From: Roseomonas sp.
GTDB lineage: Bacteria; Pseudomonadota; Alphaproteobacteria; Acetobacterales; Acetobacteraceae
Reading direction: 5' to 3'
Length of the DNA: 64,000 bases
NCBI GenBank assembly: GCA_020249265.1
Contig: JADCGA010000011.1
Span: 62,001 to 126,000 of the forward strand
The notes under the pieces were generated by a model. That model worked only from the letters and a program-made list of their open reading frames with translations, searched no databases and was not told the DNA's origin. Shown here in pieces: positions 17,033 through 26,139 of this stretch (position 1 is the stretch's first letter; the number at the start of each line of letters is the position of its first letter). The translations under genes and the position numbers were made by a program.

Positions 17033-17788
17033 TCAGCTAAGATCGAAAGTAATCTCACCAAATCCCGCAAACCCGGCCTGCACGCGCTGGCCGGGCGGGA
17101 CAAAGATACAGCCCGTATAGGTGCCGGTCGTCACTACCTGACCCGCGCGCAAATGCTCGCCAAGACCATGCAGATGATTGGCGAGCCAGACCAAAGGCAG
17201 CACGGGATCGCCGGAGGGATTGCCTCCCTGCTGTTCCACCTGCACCGCGCCGGCATAGGATTGCCGCACGGCAAGATTGGGCAGATCGCAGCGTCGCCAA
17301 CCCGCGACATCGGCGCCCACCACATAGCCAAGATGCGCGATATTATCAGCCATGCCTTCAGCGGGTGATACTATCTTGTGATTCGTATAGCGCGATTGCA
17401 CCAATTCCAGCAGCGGGAAGGCCGCGTCTATCGCGTCCAGCACTTCATCGCGGCTATAGGCATTGCCGCGCGGTGGCAGATCACGCTTCAGGCGGAAGGC
17501 AACTTCGGTCTCAAGGCCGATGGGGCGGGTATTCGCAATGCCCCAACGCCCGCCAGATTGGCGCGCGCCACTGGCGGCCATGATGCCGAAATTGGTCGGC
17601 TTGCCAGGCGGGGTCGCGCATTTCCAGCCGCCAATAGCGCCACCCAGCGCCTTCAGCACACCGCGTTGAATGGCGAAGATCTCGGCCTCATTACCCGGTG
17701 CGGCATCGCCAAGATTGGCGATGGGCGCGCCGCCCTTATGCACCGCGACCAGTTTTTCAATCGCGCGCGCAATGGTTTCTGATGACAT
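17033..17788 (-). CDS. 2-keto-4-pentenoate hydratase / fumarylacetoacetase-fold protein
   Basis: This is a 251-residue protein of the hydratase branch of the FAH superfamily, which adds water to 2-hydroxypentadienoate-like compounds in meta-cleavage pathways. GGWKCATPPG, the metal-binding ETEVAFRL and the end GTYTGCIFVPPG are recognisable. ATG 17788 is preferred because AGGAAA lies eight bases upstream and it avoids overlap with the preceding gene. It follows the D-2-hydroxyacid dehydrogenase gene with an 11-base gap, forming a two-gene operon that converges with the Ldh-family gene. The substrate is inferred from family only. Confidence 0.88.
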   Translation of the reverse strand: MSSETIARAIEKLVAVHKGGAPIANLGDAAPGNEAEIFAIQRGVLKALGGAIGGWKCATPPGKPTNFGIMAASGARQSGGRWGIANTRPIGLETEVAFRLKRDLPPRGNAYSRDEVLDAIDAAFPLLELVQSRYTNHKIVSPAEGMADNIAHLGYVVGADVAGWRRCDLPNLAVRQSYAGAVQVEQQGGNPSGDPVLPLVWLANHLHGLGEHLRAGQVVTTGTYTGCIFVPPGQRVQAGFAGFGEITFDLS

Positions 17789-17799
17789 GATCGGCTTTC

Positions 17800-18765
17800 C
17801 TATTCGTTCAATTCCGGAATGACCCAAAGCGGCGCCTCGCCCCGCGCGACACGCTGCACATTGTCAAACGCGTTGCGCAGGCGTGCAATGTTGCTGTCTT
17901 GCGTGGGGCCGGCCAAATGCGCGGTCAGCACTACATTATCCAGGTTGAATAGCGGATTATCCGGCGGCGGTGGTTCCTGATCAAACACATCAAGCCCAGC
18001 ACCGGCGATTTGGCCGGAAGACAGCGCGCGATAAAGTGCTGCTTCATCAACCACCGGCCCACGGCTGGTATTGATCAAAAAGGCAGTCGGCTTCATCAGC
18101 GCCAATTCAGCCTCACCCAATAGCCCCTTGGTGCTGGCATTGAGCGGCACATGGAGCGAGACGATATCAGAATTCCGCAACAATTCACGATAAAGCCGGA
18201 AGCGCACATTCAGCGCATCTTCGGTTTCTTCGCGCAGCCGCGCAGTATCATAGTAATGCACATTCATGCCGAAAGCCTGCGCAAGCCGCGCGGTTTTCTT
18301 GCCGATGGTGCCAAGCCCCACAATGCCAAGCGTGCGTCCGCGCAATTCATAAAGCTTCGGTGTCTGGTTGCCGCGCCAGCGACCGGCAGCGACATTGGCG
18401 TGCTGGCGGATCAATTGCCGCGATACCGCCAACATCAGCAGCACCGCATGTTCGGAAACTGCGGTGGAATTTGCGCCACCATTATTGGCAAAGGGCACAC
18501 CGCCACGTCGGGCTGCCGCGATATCCGCACGGTCATATCCCGCGCTCAATACCTGGATCAGCTTCAACTTGGGGGCGATAGCGTAAAGCTCATCCTTCAC
18601 CAGCATATCCACGAAGCCGACCAGATATTCGGCCCCACCCATGGCTTCCTTCCAATCCGCGCCGCCGGGCTTGGCGATGCGCAAATCAAAACCATCGGGC
18701 GCCATTTCCTGGATCACCGCTTCATCCACCATGGATTGCGTGACAACAACAATACGCGGCTTCAT
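17800..18765 (-). CDS. D-2-hydroxyacid dehydrogenase (NAD-dependent)
   Basis: This is a member of the phosphoglycerate/formate dehydrogenase-like family, about 321 residues. The cofactor motif GIVGLGTIGKKTA lies in the middle, the catalytic arginine in NTSRGPVVDE, the glutamate after DVFDQEP, and the histidine in LTAHLAG. It interconverts D-2-hydroxyacids and 2-oxoacids. ATG 18765 has GGAGGAAAC just upstream. It is the first gene of a pair with the hydratase and diverges from the MFS carrier gene, whose product may import the same acid. Confidence 0.92.
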   Translation of the reverse strand: MKPRIVVVTQSMVDEAVIQEMAPDGFDLRIAKPGGADWKEAMGGAEYLVGFVDMLVKDELYAIAPKLKLIQVLSAGYDRADIAAARRGGVPFANNGGANSTAVSEHAVLLMLAVSRQLIRQHANVAAGRWRGNQTPKLYELRGRTLGIVGLGTIGKKTARLAQAFGMNVHYYDTARLREETEDALNVRFRLYRELLRNSDIVSLHVPLNASTKGLLGEAELALMKPTAFLINTSRGPVVDEAALYRALSSGQIAGAGLDVFDQEPPPPDNPLFNLDNVVLTAHLAGPTQDSNIARLRNAFDNVQRVARGEAPLWVIPELNE

Positions 18766-18935
18766 GTTTCCTCCGAATTCGCTTTCGGGCGCAGCATGAA
18801 CCGGCACGCCCTGGCCGCCAAGGGGCGGGATTGCGGCGGGGCTTGGCTGGCGTCATGCTGCCTTGTGGAAAGCGATGGAAGCAGGGGCGATTTCAAGGTG
18901 AAGCGGCATTGCGCGCCAGCAGGGGCGGGTCAGGC

Positions 18936-20141
18936 ATGAAGGAAGCCCCTTCGCGGCGCGCCTGGTTTATCTTGGCGGGGGGCTTTCTTGCCTTCACCAT
19001 CAGCGCCGGGCTGATGCACGCCTATAGTGTTTTTCTGCTGGCCTTCATTGCCGAGTTTCGCTGGACCCGAGCGGAAAGTTCCATCGCCTATTCGGTCGGG
19101 CAGGTGGTGGGCGGTGTTTCATCGCCGCTTGTGGGCGGCATGGTGGATCGGTTGGGCGCGCGGCGCATGGTGCTGCTGGGGGGCTGCCTGTTGGCAATTG
19201 GGCTTTTTGGCAGCGCCTTCGCAACAACACTTTGGCAAGTTGTGCTGCTTTACGGCGTGGTGATGACGCTGGGCGCCAATTGCATCAGCATGGTGGTTTT
19301 TGCGCCGCTGATATCGCGGCTATTCGTTGCTCGGCGCGGCATGGCCATGTCCATGCTGCAATCCGCCAATGGTTTTGGTCGTGCCATTTCGGCTCCCATT
19401 GCGCAGCTTATCGTCAGTGAAGTGGGTTGGCGCAGCGCCTATCTGCTGCAAGCGGGCGTGATGGCAGCGCTGATCCTGCCATTGGCGGCGCTGTTTCGGG
19501 GTGCCGAACAAACGCCCATCGCCAAGCCTGTTGCTGAAACCGCGCCGCAGCGTGATTGGTCCGTTGCGCAGGCGATGCGCACGCGGCATTTCTGGCTGTT
19601 GTTCATTGTCTATGGCCTTACCAGTATCGGCAGTTTTCTGGTGTCGCTCCATCAATTGGCCTTTGCCGTGGATCGCGGTTTTGATCCGCTTTATGCCGCT
19701 TTCGTGATTGGGCTTGGCAGCTTACTGGCGCTACCTGGCGTGATCCTGACCGGGACGATCTCGGATTACATCGGACGCGAAGGTGCGGCGATACTGGCTT
19801 ATGCGATTTCCATCATTGGTGTCGCTGCGGCGCTGCTGATTGATAACGCGGATCAACACCTACTGTTCTGGATACATGCTTGTTTCTTTGGCATTACCTG
19901 GGGCGCGCGCGGGCCGGCCGTTACGGCGAAAACGGCTGATCTTTTCGGCGGCCCCAGGCTTGGCACCATTCTTGGCATGATCACCATCGGTTCCGGTCTT
20001 GGCGCCGGGCTTGGTGCCTGGGGCGCGGGGTTCCTGTTTGATCTGACAGGCAGCTACCAGCTTGGCTTCATGCTTTCCATCGCCGCTTATGCAACTGGCG
20101 CCTGCGTGTTTTGGGCGCTGCGCAAGCCGGTGCGGACGTGA
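18936..20141 (+). CDS. MFS transporter, monocarboxylate/OFA-like
   Basis: This is a twelve-helix major facilitator of about 401 residues. The helix 1 segment FTISAGLMHAYSVFLLAF (quoted as GLMHAYSVFL), the loop GGMVDRLGARRMV and the later GTISDYIGREG are typical of the oxalate/formate antiporter and monocarboxylate group. The start 18936 has only a weak AGG upstream; the frame opens earlier at 18831 without support. It diverges from the hydroxyacid dehydrogenase gene across 170 bases, so shared regulation is plausible. The substrate is inferred to be a small organic acid. Confidence 0.88.
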   Translation: MKEAPSRRAWFILAGGFLAFTISAGLMHAYSVFLLAFIAEFRWTRAESSIAYSVGQVVGGVSSPLVGGMVDRLGARRMVLLGGCLLAIGLFGSAFATTLWQVVLLYGVVMTLGANCISMVVFAPLISRLFVARRGMAMSMLQSANGFGRAISAPIAQLIVSEVGWRSAYLLQAGVMAALILPLAALFRGAEQTPIAKPVAETAPQRDWSVAQAMRTRHFWLLFIVYGLTSIGSFLVSLHQLAFAVDRGFDPLYAAFVIGLGSLLALPGVILTGTISDYIGREGAAILAYAISIIGVAAALLIDNADQHLLFWIHACFFGITWGARGPAVTAKTADLFGGPRLGTILGMITIGSGLGAGLGAWGAGFLFDLTGSYQLGFMLSIAAYATGACVFWALRKPVRT

Positions 20142-20177
20142 AACAGGCACTTGCTGCCAATTGGCAGGAAAGGCGCT

Positions 20178-21161
20178 TCAGCCTTGCAGCCTGATCCCTG
20201 AATCCCTGATCACGCGCGCCCATTTGGCGATGTCATCAGCAATCCTGGCACGCATCTGTTCGCTATCGCCATCCACAATATCAAGGCCAAGCCCTGTAAA
20301 GCGCTGGCGCATGGCGGGGTCCGCCAGAACGGCCCGCGATGTCGCCTGTACGCGATTCAGGATTGGTTGCGGCGTACCGGCCGGCGCCATGGTGCCGAAC
20401 CAGGAACTCGCTTCAAAGCCGGGGAAGCCTTGCTCCACCAGCGTTGGTATCTCCGGCGCATTGGCCGAACGTGCCAAGGTGGTGATGCCAAGCTCGCGCA
20501 ATTGGCCATCGCGCACCATGGGAAGCACGGCGCCGATATTCTGGATGCCAAGCTGGACACTGCCATTCAGCACATCGGCCATATTCGCGCCGCGATAGGG
20601 AATGTGTTCCATCTTGATGCCGGCCTGGCTGCAGAACATCTCACCAGCAGCATGCTGCGGCGTACCGACGCCCGGCGTGCCATAGGATATCTTGCCGGGA
20701 TTGGCGCGGGCGTAAGCGACCAATTCCTGGATCGTGCGCGGCGGAAAATCCCTGTTCGACACGAAAAGCGATGGCATGGCGAAGGCAAGGTGGATGGGTG
20801 CCAGATCCTTCACGGGATCAAAAGGCAGGCGCTGCAGGTTTGGCAGAAGGGTCAGCGCAGCGCTTGCCGCCCACATCAGCGTATAGCCATCCGGCGCTGA
20901 TTTCGCGACACGATCAACGCCAATGGCGCCAGAATTGCCGGCGACATTCTCAACAACGACCGGCTGGCCCCAGGCTTCAGAAAATCTTTGCGCGAAAATA
21001 CGCCCCGTCACATCCGTGGCGCTGCCGGCGGTGAAACCAACAATCAGCCGCACCGGGCGATCCGGCCAATTGGTTTGCGCCAAGGCGCCAGCCGAAGCGC
21101 TGACGCCAGCAAGTCCGATGCCACCCAGAAATACCCGGCGCCGCAAAAGCGATGCTGTCAT
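20178..21161 (-). CDS. Bug-family tripartite tricarboxylate transporter substrate receptor
   Basis: This is the second TctC/Bug-type receptor, about 327 residues. It has a signal peptide containing RRRVFLGGIG and ending at GALAQ, then WPDRPVRLIVGFTAGSATD, and VVENVAGNSGAIG. The C-terminus carries GTMAPAGTPQPILNR, the conserved domain 2 segment. GGGAGAGGG precedes ATG 21161. No TctA or TctB gene is near, as is common for orphan Bug proteins. It converges with the MFS gene. The ligand is unknown. Confidence 0.92.
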   Translation of the reverse strand: MTASLLRRRVFLGGIGLAGVSASAGALAQTNWPDRPVRLIVGFTAGSATDVTGRIFAQRFSEAWGQPVVVENVAGNSGAIGVDRVAKSAPDGYTLMWAASAALTLLPNLQRLPFDPVKDLAPIHLAFAMPSLFVSNRDFPPRTIQELVAYARANPGKISYGTPGVGTPQHAAGEMFCSQAGIKMEHIPYRGANMADVLNGSVQLGIQNIGAVLPMVRDGQLRELGITTLARSANAPEIPTLVEQGFPGFEASSWFGTMAPAGTPQPILNRVQATSRAVLADPAMRQRFTGLGLDIVDGDSEQMRARIADDIAKWARVIRDSGIRLQG

Positions 21162-21281
21162 GAAACCCTCTCCCGTTGGTTTTGGTTGTGCCGGCAATCA
21201 AACCGCCAGCACTTCAACGGAAGAATACCGCAGGGGCAGCGCCGCCGTCCATGCGTATATGAAGGCCAGCGCCCGAGTGTT

Positions 21282-21893
21282 TCAGGCCGATACCTGCCGC
21301 ACCAGATCCCGCTTGGCGAGCGCTGCCCCCGCCGCCCAGGCCGGCACCAGCGGGCGTGATTTTTCAAACCAAAGGCAGGTTTCCTCGATACCGCGTGCGG
21401 GGCACCAGATGCGCCCTTCCCCAAGCGGCCCGAATCCCAGCAGGCGAACAACCGCGAGCGAGGCTACATTATCCGGCTGCACCGCCGCCCGCAGGCAATC
21501 AATATCCATATGCTTGAAGGCGAGTTCGACCGCGACCGGCCCCGCTTCACGCATCAGCCCCTGGCCCTGGTGTTTTTCGCCAAGCCAATAAGTGGTCAGC
21601 GCTACCCGTTCATCACCCGGCGGGCAGACCAGACTGACCCAGCCGCAAATCGCACCATCAGATTTCCGTTCCAGTGCCAGCGGCAGGGACCGCCTTTGGG
21701 CCGCGGCGCCGCGGGCCGCCACGATTTTCTCTTCCGCCATTGGCGAAGAGAATGGCACAGGCCAGGAGGCCAATCGCTTGCTGATCGCTTCCGTCATCAT
21801 CTCCGCAATGGCCGGGGCATCGCGACCTTCGACGCAGCGCAACCGAAGGCGAGGCGTTTCTGCTACGAGAGCAGATGGGAGAAAAACAACCAT
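21282..21893 (-). CDS. GNAT family N-acetyltransferase (RimJ/RimL-like)
   Basis: This acetyl-CoA-dependent N-acetyltransferase has 203 residues. It begins with ETPRLRLRCVEGRD, the standard RimJ-type opening, and has the core YWLGEKHQGQGLMREA, whose QGQG/A-like loop binds the acetyl-CoA pyrophosphate. NVASLAVVRLLGF is the expected NxxS helix. Targets could be protein N-termini, antibiotics or small amines. It lies 24 bases after the aldehyde dehydrogenase on the same strand, across a short AT-rich gap, so it may be read through from the carotenoid operon without being part of that pathway. Confidence 0.85.
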   Translation of the reverse strand: MVVFLPSALVAETPRLRLRCVEGRDAPAIAEMMTEAISKRLASWPVPFSSPMAEEKIVAARGAAAQRRSLPLALERKSDGAICGWVSLVCPPGDERVALTTYWLGEKHQGQGLMREAGPVAVELAFKHMDIDCLRAAVQPDNVASLAVVRLLGFGPLGEGRIWCPARGIEETCLWFEKSRPLVPAWAAGAALAKRDLVRQVSA

Positions 21894-21917
21894 AAGATGT
21901 ATATAGACTGTGGAAAT

Positions 21918-23258
21918 CTATTTGGCTAGAAAATTTTTTAACCTTTCCGCAGCTTTTCCGCGAGGTTGATCAAATATCCTCGACAGGGAAAACTTCCCAT
22001 GATGCACGCGGGCGCGGCGGTGGGAGAATTCCAGAAAGCCGGCCAGCCCATTGCGTCGCCCGAAGCCAGAATCACCAGATCCACCAAAACCCAAAGCCTG
22101 GAAGCCCGCGAATTCCACGGTGCGCCCAGCGATGATGGCGCTGCCCTTGGCGATCCGTGCAACCTGATTTTCTTCCTCAGACGTCGCACCAAAAAGGTAG
22201 ATGGCCAGGGGTGATGGACGGTCTACAACCCAGGCGAGTGCCATCCGAAGCGAATCTTCTTCACGCATAAGTAGTATCGGGCCGAAGATTTCCTTATGGC
22301 AGATTGCCGCTTCGGGCGGGGCTTCCGCCAGCATCAGCGCCATGTGTCGCCCCGGACCGTTCTCAGCCAGCAGGGTCAGGTTGGCGCCGGCCATCAGGCG
22401 TTGAAGCCGGGCAAGCTGGGCGGCATTGATCACGGCGGTCTCAGGCAGGCCGATGCCGCTTTCGCGGCAGGCTTCGATGAAGGCCTGCTTGCTATGCCCG
22501 ACCAGCAGCACGGTATCCGGCGCCACGCAGGTCTGCCCGGCATTGAACGCCTTGCCCGCAAGAATATCCCGCGCAGCGCGCTTCAAATCCGCCCCCGGCA
22601 GCACCAGCACTGGGCATTTCCCGCCCAATTCCAGCGTCAGTGGCGTCAGATTCGGCGCCGCAGCGGCCATGATCTTGCGCCCCGTCGCGGTACTGCCGGT
22701 AAAGACCAGATGATCCCAGGGTTGCGCCGCGAAATCCGCACCCACTTCAGCGCCACCTTGCACGCAAAGCGCGATGTTATCGCCCCAGGCATCGCGCAAA
22801 ATATCGGCAATCAGCGCGGCGGTGCGCGGCAGCGCTTCCGATGGTTTCACACAAACCCGGTTACCGGCAGCAATGGCATCAATCGCGGGCAGCAGCGCCA
22901 ATTGCACCGGGTAATTCCAGGGCGCCATGATGCCAATCACGCCCTTGGGGACGAATTCTTCCCGCGCGCGCGCCGGCCAGAAGGGATAGGGCACAGTGAC
23001 GCGTCGCGCGCGCATCCAATGCCACAGATTGCGCCGCGCATAACGCGCTGCATCCGCGACCAGCAACACATCCGCAAGCAGCGTTTCTATCGGCGCGCGG
23101 CCTTCATATTCGGCATCCAGCACCGCCATAATCTCATGCGACCGCGCCATCACGGCGCGTGCGAGGCCCGCCAGCAGCGCGCGGCGTCGCTTCAAGTTGG
23201 GGATACCATCACGTGCTTCGGCGGCGCGCAGCGCAGCAAGGGCTTCGGCAGGGGTCAT
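21918..23258 (-). CDS. aldehyde dehydrogenase, probable C30 carotenoid aldehyde oxidase
   Basis: This NAD(P)-dependent aldehyde dehydrogenase of 446 residues is like the coniferyl-aldehyde/fatty-aldehyde group. Visible are the cofactor-region PWNYPVQLALLPA, CVKPSEA, the glutamate in LELGGKCP and the catalytic cysteine in GQTCVAPD. In C30 carotenoid clusters such an enzyme turns the 4,4'-diapo aldehyde ends into carboxylates. Here the gene overlaps hpnE by 4 bases and closes the seven-gene operon, which is the basis for that assignment. A long C-terminal tail with a hydrophobic patch may help membrane contact. The general family is certain; the carotenoid role is inferred. Confidence 0.88.
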   Translation of the reverse strand: MTPAEALAALRAAEARDGIPNLKRRRALLAGLARAVMARSHEIMAVLDAEYEGRAPIETLLADVLLVADAARYARRNLWHWMRARRVTVPYPFWPARAREEFVPKGVIGIMAPWNYPVQLALLPAIDAIAAGNRVCVKPSEALPRTAALIADILRDAWGDNIALCVQGGAEVGADFAAQPWDHLVFTGSTATGRKIMAAAAPNLTPLTLELGGKCPVLVLPGADLKRAARDILAGKAFNAGQTCVAPDTVLLVGHSKQAFIEACRESGIGLPETAVINAAQLARLQRLMAGANLTLLAENGPGRHMALMLAEAPPEAAICHKEIFGPILLMREEDSLRMALAWVVDRPSPLAIYLFGATSEEENQVARIAKGSAIIAGRTVEFAGFQALGFGGSGDSGFGRRNGLAGFLEFSHRRARVHHGKFSLSRIFDQPRGKAAERLKNFLAK

Positions 23259-24481
23259 CGCAGTAAATCCTTTACCGCAGCCTCACCAGAAAGCACGGCG
23301 GCTTCAATGGTGGCGGGCAGGCGCGGCCAGGTCCAATCCCCGGCCAGCACAAGATTCCGATAAATCTGCCGCGGCGGTTGCGGCGGCATGCCCACCGCAT
23401 GGCGCGGCGTAGCGCGGCGTTCCTTCACCGCGCGCATGGCGGGCGGCGCTTCTGGCCATTCTCCCGGTAGGCTGAAAGCCTTGGCAGCAGCACGAATTTC
23501 CGCCCAAGCACGCGGCGCAAGATCAGGCGCCTGTTCTTCGACTTCCGCATCTGCCGCGCTGACCGTGACACTCACCCCACCTGGCCGCACCAGCACCCAT
23601 TGCGTGAGGCCGCCCAACACCCCGATGAAGCGCACCGGCCCCGCCGTTTCATGCGCGAAATGCAGATTGAGGATAGGCGCATGGCGTTCCGGCACGCGGA
23701 GTTTTGGGATCAGCCGCGCCACTTCCCAAGGCGGCAGCGCCAGCACAATGGCATCACGCGCTTCAAGCGCAAGGCTGTCATCACCAAAATGCAGCGCGAT
23801 GATGCGCCCTTCCGCTTCTGTCATGGCGCGGAGCCTGGCTCCGAAACGAATAGTCGCGCCCGCCTGTTCCAAAGCGCGCAAGGCGGGCGCAATCAAATCC
23901 GGCCCCAGTCCCTCCCGCGCCACAAGCAGCGCACCTGCGCCAGGCCGCCCAAGCCGCCGCAGCACCACGCCAAGCCGCGCGGAAGAAGCCTCCTGCCCCG
24001 GTGTATTCAGCGCTGCCACGGTGAGCGGTTCGATCAGCGCACGATACAGCACGGGATGCGCCGCCATGGCTTCCGCGACAGGCCGATCCCCAATCGGCAG
24101 AGCAAGGCGCAGCAGCGCGGCGATGGCGCCCGCACTCAAGCCCGGCGGGCGTTTGTCAGGGTCGCGCCAGGCGAGCGGGCTGGCGGCGATGCGCCTCGCG
24201 CTGCCATCAGCCAAATCGAAAACCGGCAGGCCTTCCGGTTCGGCTTCCACCCAGCCCTCACGCGCGCCGATATCTGCCAGAAAGCGCAAGGCGGCACGAT
24301 TGGCGCCCATCAGCGCATGGGTGCCGTTATCCGTGCCATCCGGTAGCGCGCGGCAGCGCCCGCCGGCCACAGGCGTTGCTTCATGCAGCGTCACCCGGCG
24401 CCCGGATTGTGCCAGACGCAGCGCAGCCACGAGCCCCGCAACCCCGGCGCCAATCACATGCCAGGTAGCGTTCTGGTTCAC
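23255..24481 (-). CDS. hpnE: hydroxysqualene dehydroxylase HpnE
   Basis: This FAD-dependent enzyme of 408 residues reduces hydroxysqualene to squalene, the last HpnCDE step. The dinucleotide motif HVIGAGVAGLVAALRLAQSGR (quoted as VIGAGVAGLVAAL) opens the protein, GGRCRALPDG and the NGTHALMGAN segment follow, and the C-terminal FAD segment NLVLAGDWTWPRLPATIEAA is quoted as LAGDWTWPRLPATIE. The start is GTG, overlapping the hpnCD stop by 4 bases (GTGA). It sits directly after the fused synthase gene, as expected for the pathway. Confidence 0.92.
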   Translation of the reverse strand: MNQNATWHVIGAGVAGLVAALRLAQSGRRVTLHEATPVAGGRCRALPDGTDNGTHALMGANRAALRFLADIGAREGWVEAEPEGLPVFDLADGSARRIAASPLAWRDPDKRPPGLSAGAIAALLRLALPIGDRPVAEAMAAHPVLYRALIEPLTVAALNTPGQEASSARLGVVLRRLGRPGAGALLVAREGLGPDLIAPALRALEQAGATIRFGARLRAMTEAEGRIIALHFGDDSLALEARDAIVLALPPWEVARLIPKLRVPERHAPILNLHFAHETAGPVRFIGVLGGLTQWVLVRPGGVSVTVSAADAEVEEQAPDLAPRAWAEIRAAAKAFSLPGEWPEAPPAMRAVKERRATPRHAVGMPPQPPRQIYRNLVLAGDWTWPRLPATIEAAVLSGEAAVKDLLR

Positions 24482-26139
24482 GCGCGGCTGGGGCTTGCTT
24501 GCGGCATGGGCATGATCCCCATGGCATAGGCCGCCATGCGGAGCTTTTCGCCGCGCGTCAGGCGCGGGCGTGGCCGAGGTAGGCCGAAGCCGCGCGCCAT
24601 CAGGCGTTCAAACAGGCGCTGATAGCCCCACATCATGATACGCGCCGGCAAAAGGGCGCGTTGATCCAGATGCCGCAGTTCCGCCGCCGCTTGTGCAAAG
24701 CCTGCCTCTGCCTGCTGCGCCAAATGCGCCGCGGCGCGGGCAAAGCCTGGGCTAGAAATCAGCGTTGTGGCCGGTGCGTCAGCCACACCTTCAGCGGCCA
24801 GCAGATCAAGCGGCAGATAGACGCGGTCGCGCAGTGCATCCTCATCCAGATCGCGCAGAATATTCACCAATTGCAGCGTGCGCCCCAAGCCAAGACCGAA
24901 ATCAGCCGCTTCCGGCGCGCCAAAAATCCGCACCGCCATGGCGCCGACGCTACCTGCGACCCGGCGGCAATAAAGGTTCAGCGCTTCGGTATCGGGAATG
25001 CGCAAGCTTGGCGTGGAATCGGTTTCCATCCCCGCGATCATCGCTTCGCATTCTTCGATTGGGAGGGCGAAGTTCGCGCGCGCCAGCGCCAATTCGCGTG
25101 ACAGAGCACAATTGGGCACGCGCAGCTTGCCACGCCAATCAGCCAGGAAGCGGCGCTTTTCGGCTTCCGGCATTGCGCCATCGGCAATGTCATCCACCGC
25201 GCGGCAGAAGGCGTATACGGCCCAAAGCGCGCGACGCCTTTCGCCCTTCAGCGCCGACATGCCGCGCGCGAAGGAAGACCCCGCGCGCCCAACCCGCGCA
25301 CTGACCAAAGCCGCATCGCTTGGCCCGGTGCCGAGTGCCGCGCGAAAGCCATGCAGGAAATCGAGGCGCGATAGGGCAACCCGCCCCAACACAGGATCCG
25401 CCGCGCGCAGCCGCGCCAGCAGTCGGCGCGCGAGTGCAATCGTCACCGCGCTTTCGCGCGCAAGGCGCTTGGCCGAGAGCAACCGCGGCAGTGCAGCGGA
25501 GGCATCCAGCCTTTCTTCCACCTGATCAAGCGCGGCATCCAGCACTGCGCGCCGCGCCTCGGTATTGGCCGGGTCGAAGAAACCTGCCTCACCACCCGCC
25601 AATGCCATCCAGGATTCCGGCAAATAAACGCGGCCGATATCACGCCGATCCGGCACCAGATCCTGCATATGATTGAGAATTTGCAGCGCGGTGCAGAGAC
25701 CATCCGCCGCCGCCAGGGCTTCGGGCTTTGTTTCATCATGCAGGCGCAGCAACATGCGCCCAACAGGATTGGCTGACCGAGCGCAGTAATCTTCCAAAGC
25801 AGCCCAATCCGCATACCGCGCCTGCGTTGCATCCTGCCGAAAGGCGGAGAGCATTAGCCGCGCTTCTGCCGTGCCACTGCCCGCACGATGCAATGCCGTG
25901 GCGGCAGGTTCATCGGTGGCGGGATCATCAAGGGCCGCTTCAAGCACAGCCAAGCGGCGCAGTTTCTCTTCGCTGCTCAGCACCGGATCATCGGCGATAT
26001 CATCCGCAGTGCGCACAAAGCGATAAAACCCCAGCACCTTCGGGCGAATCTCCGGCGCCAGCAGCCGGGACGCGACAGGAAAATTCTCAGACCCTGCGTC
26101 TCGCGTTGGCGCGCGGGAGGCGGCGCCCTGATCCGTCAT
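24478..26139 (-). CDS. hpnCD: fused HpnC-HpnD: hydroxysqualene synthase plus presqualene diphosphate synthase
   Basis: One 553-residue protein holds two trans-isoprenyl diphosphate synthase domains. Residues ~1-270 match HpnC, which turns presqualene diphosphate into hydroxysqualene (SENFPVAS; ADDIADD at 45-51; QDLVPDRRD at 159-167). Residues ~285-553 match HpnD, which condenses two farnesyl diphosphates (SSFARGMSALKG; VDDIAD at 315-320; ILRDLDEDA at 427-435). All four aspartate-rich motifs are intact, so both sites should be active. These are normally separate ~280-residue proteins. ATG 26139 overlaps the glycosyltransferase stop by 4 bases; the frame's upstream extension lies inside that gene. 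HpnE follows directly. Confidence 0.9.
   Translation of the reverse strand: MTDQGAASRAPTRDAGSENFPVASRLLAPEIRPKVLGFYRFVRTADDIADDPVLSSEEKLRRLAVLEAALDDPATDEPAATALHRAGSGTAEARLMLSAFRQDATQARYADWAALEDYCARSANPVGRMLLRLHDETKPEALAAADGLCTALQILNHMQDLVPDRRDIGRVYLPESWMALAGGEAGFFDPANTEARRAVLDAALDQVEERLDASAALPRLLSAKRLARESAVTIALARRLLARLRAADPVLGRVALSRLDFLHGFRAALGTGPSDAALVSARVGRAGSSFARGMSALKGERRRALWAVYAFCRAVDDIADGAMPEAEKRRFLADWRGKLRVPNCALSRELALARANFALPIEECEAMIAGMETDSTPSLRIPDTEALNLYCRRVAGSVGAMAVRIFGAPEAADFGLGLGRTLQLVNILRDLDEDALRDRVYLPLDLLAAEGVADAPATTLISSPGFARAAAHLAQQAEAGFAQAAAELRHLDQRALLPARIMMWGYQRLFERLMARGFGLPRPRPRLTRGEKLRMAAYAMGIMPMPQASPSRA

Noticed and set aside
20154-20167. Perfect palindrome CTGCCAATTGGCAG between convergent genes
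   Set aside because: It has no loop and no T tract, so it is a poor terminator; no regulator binding pattern could be named.
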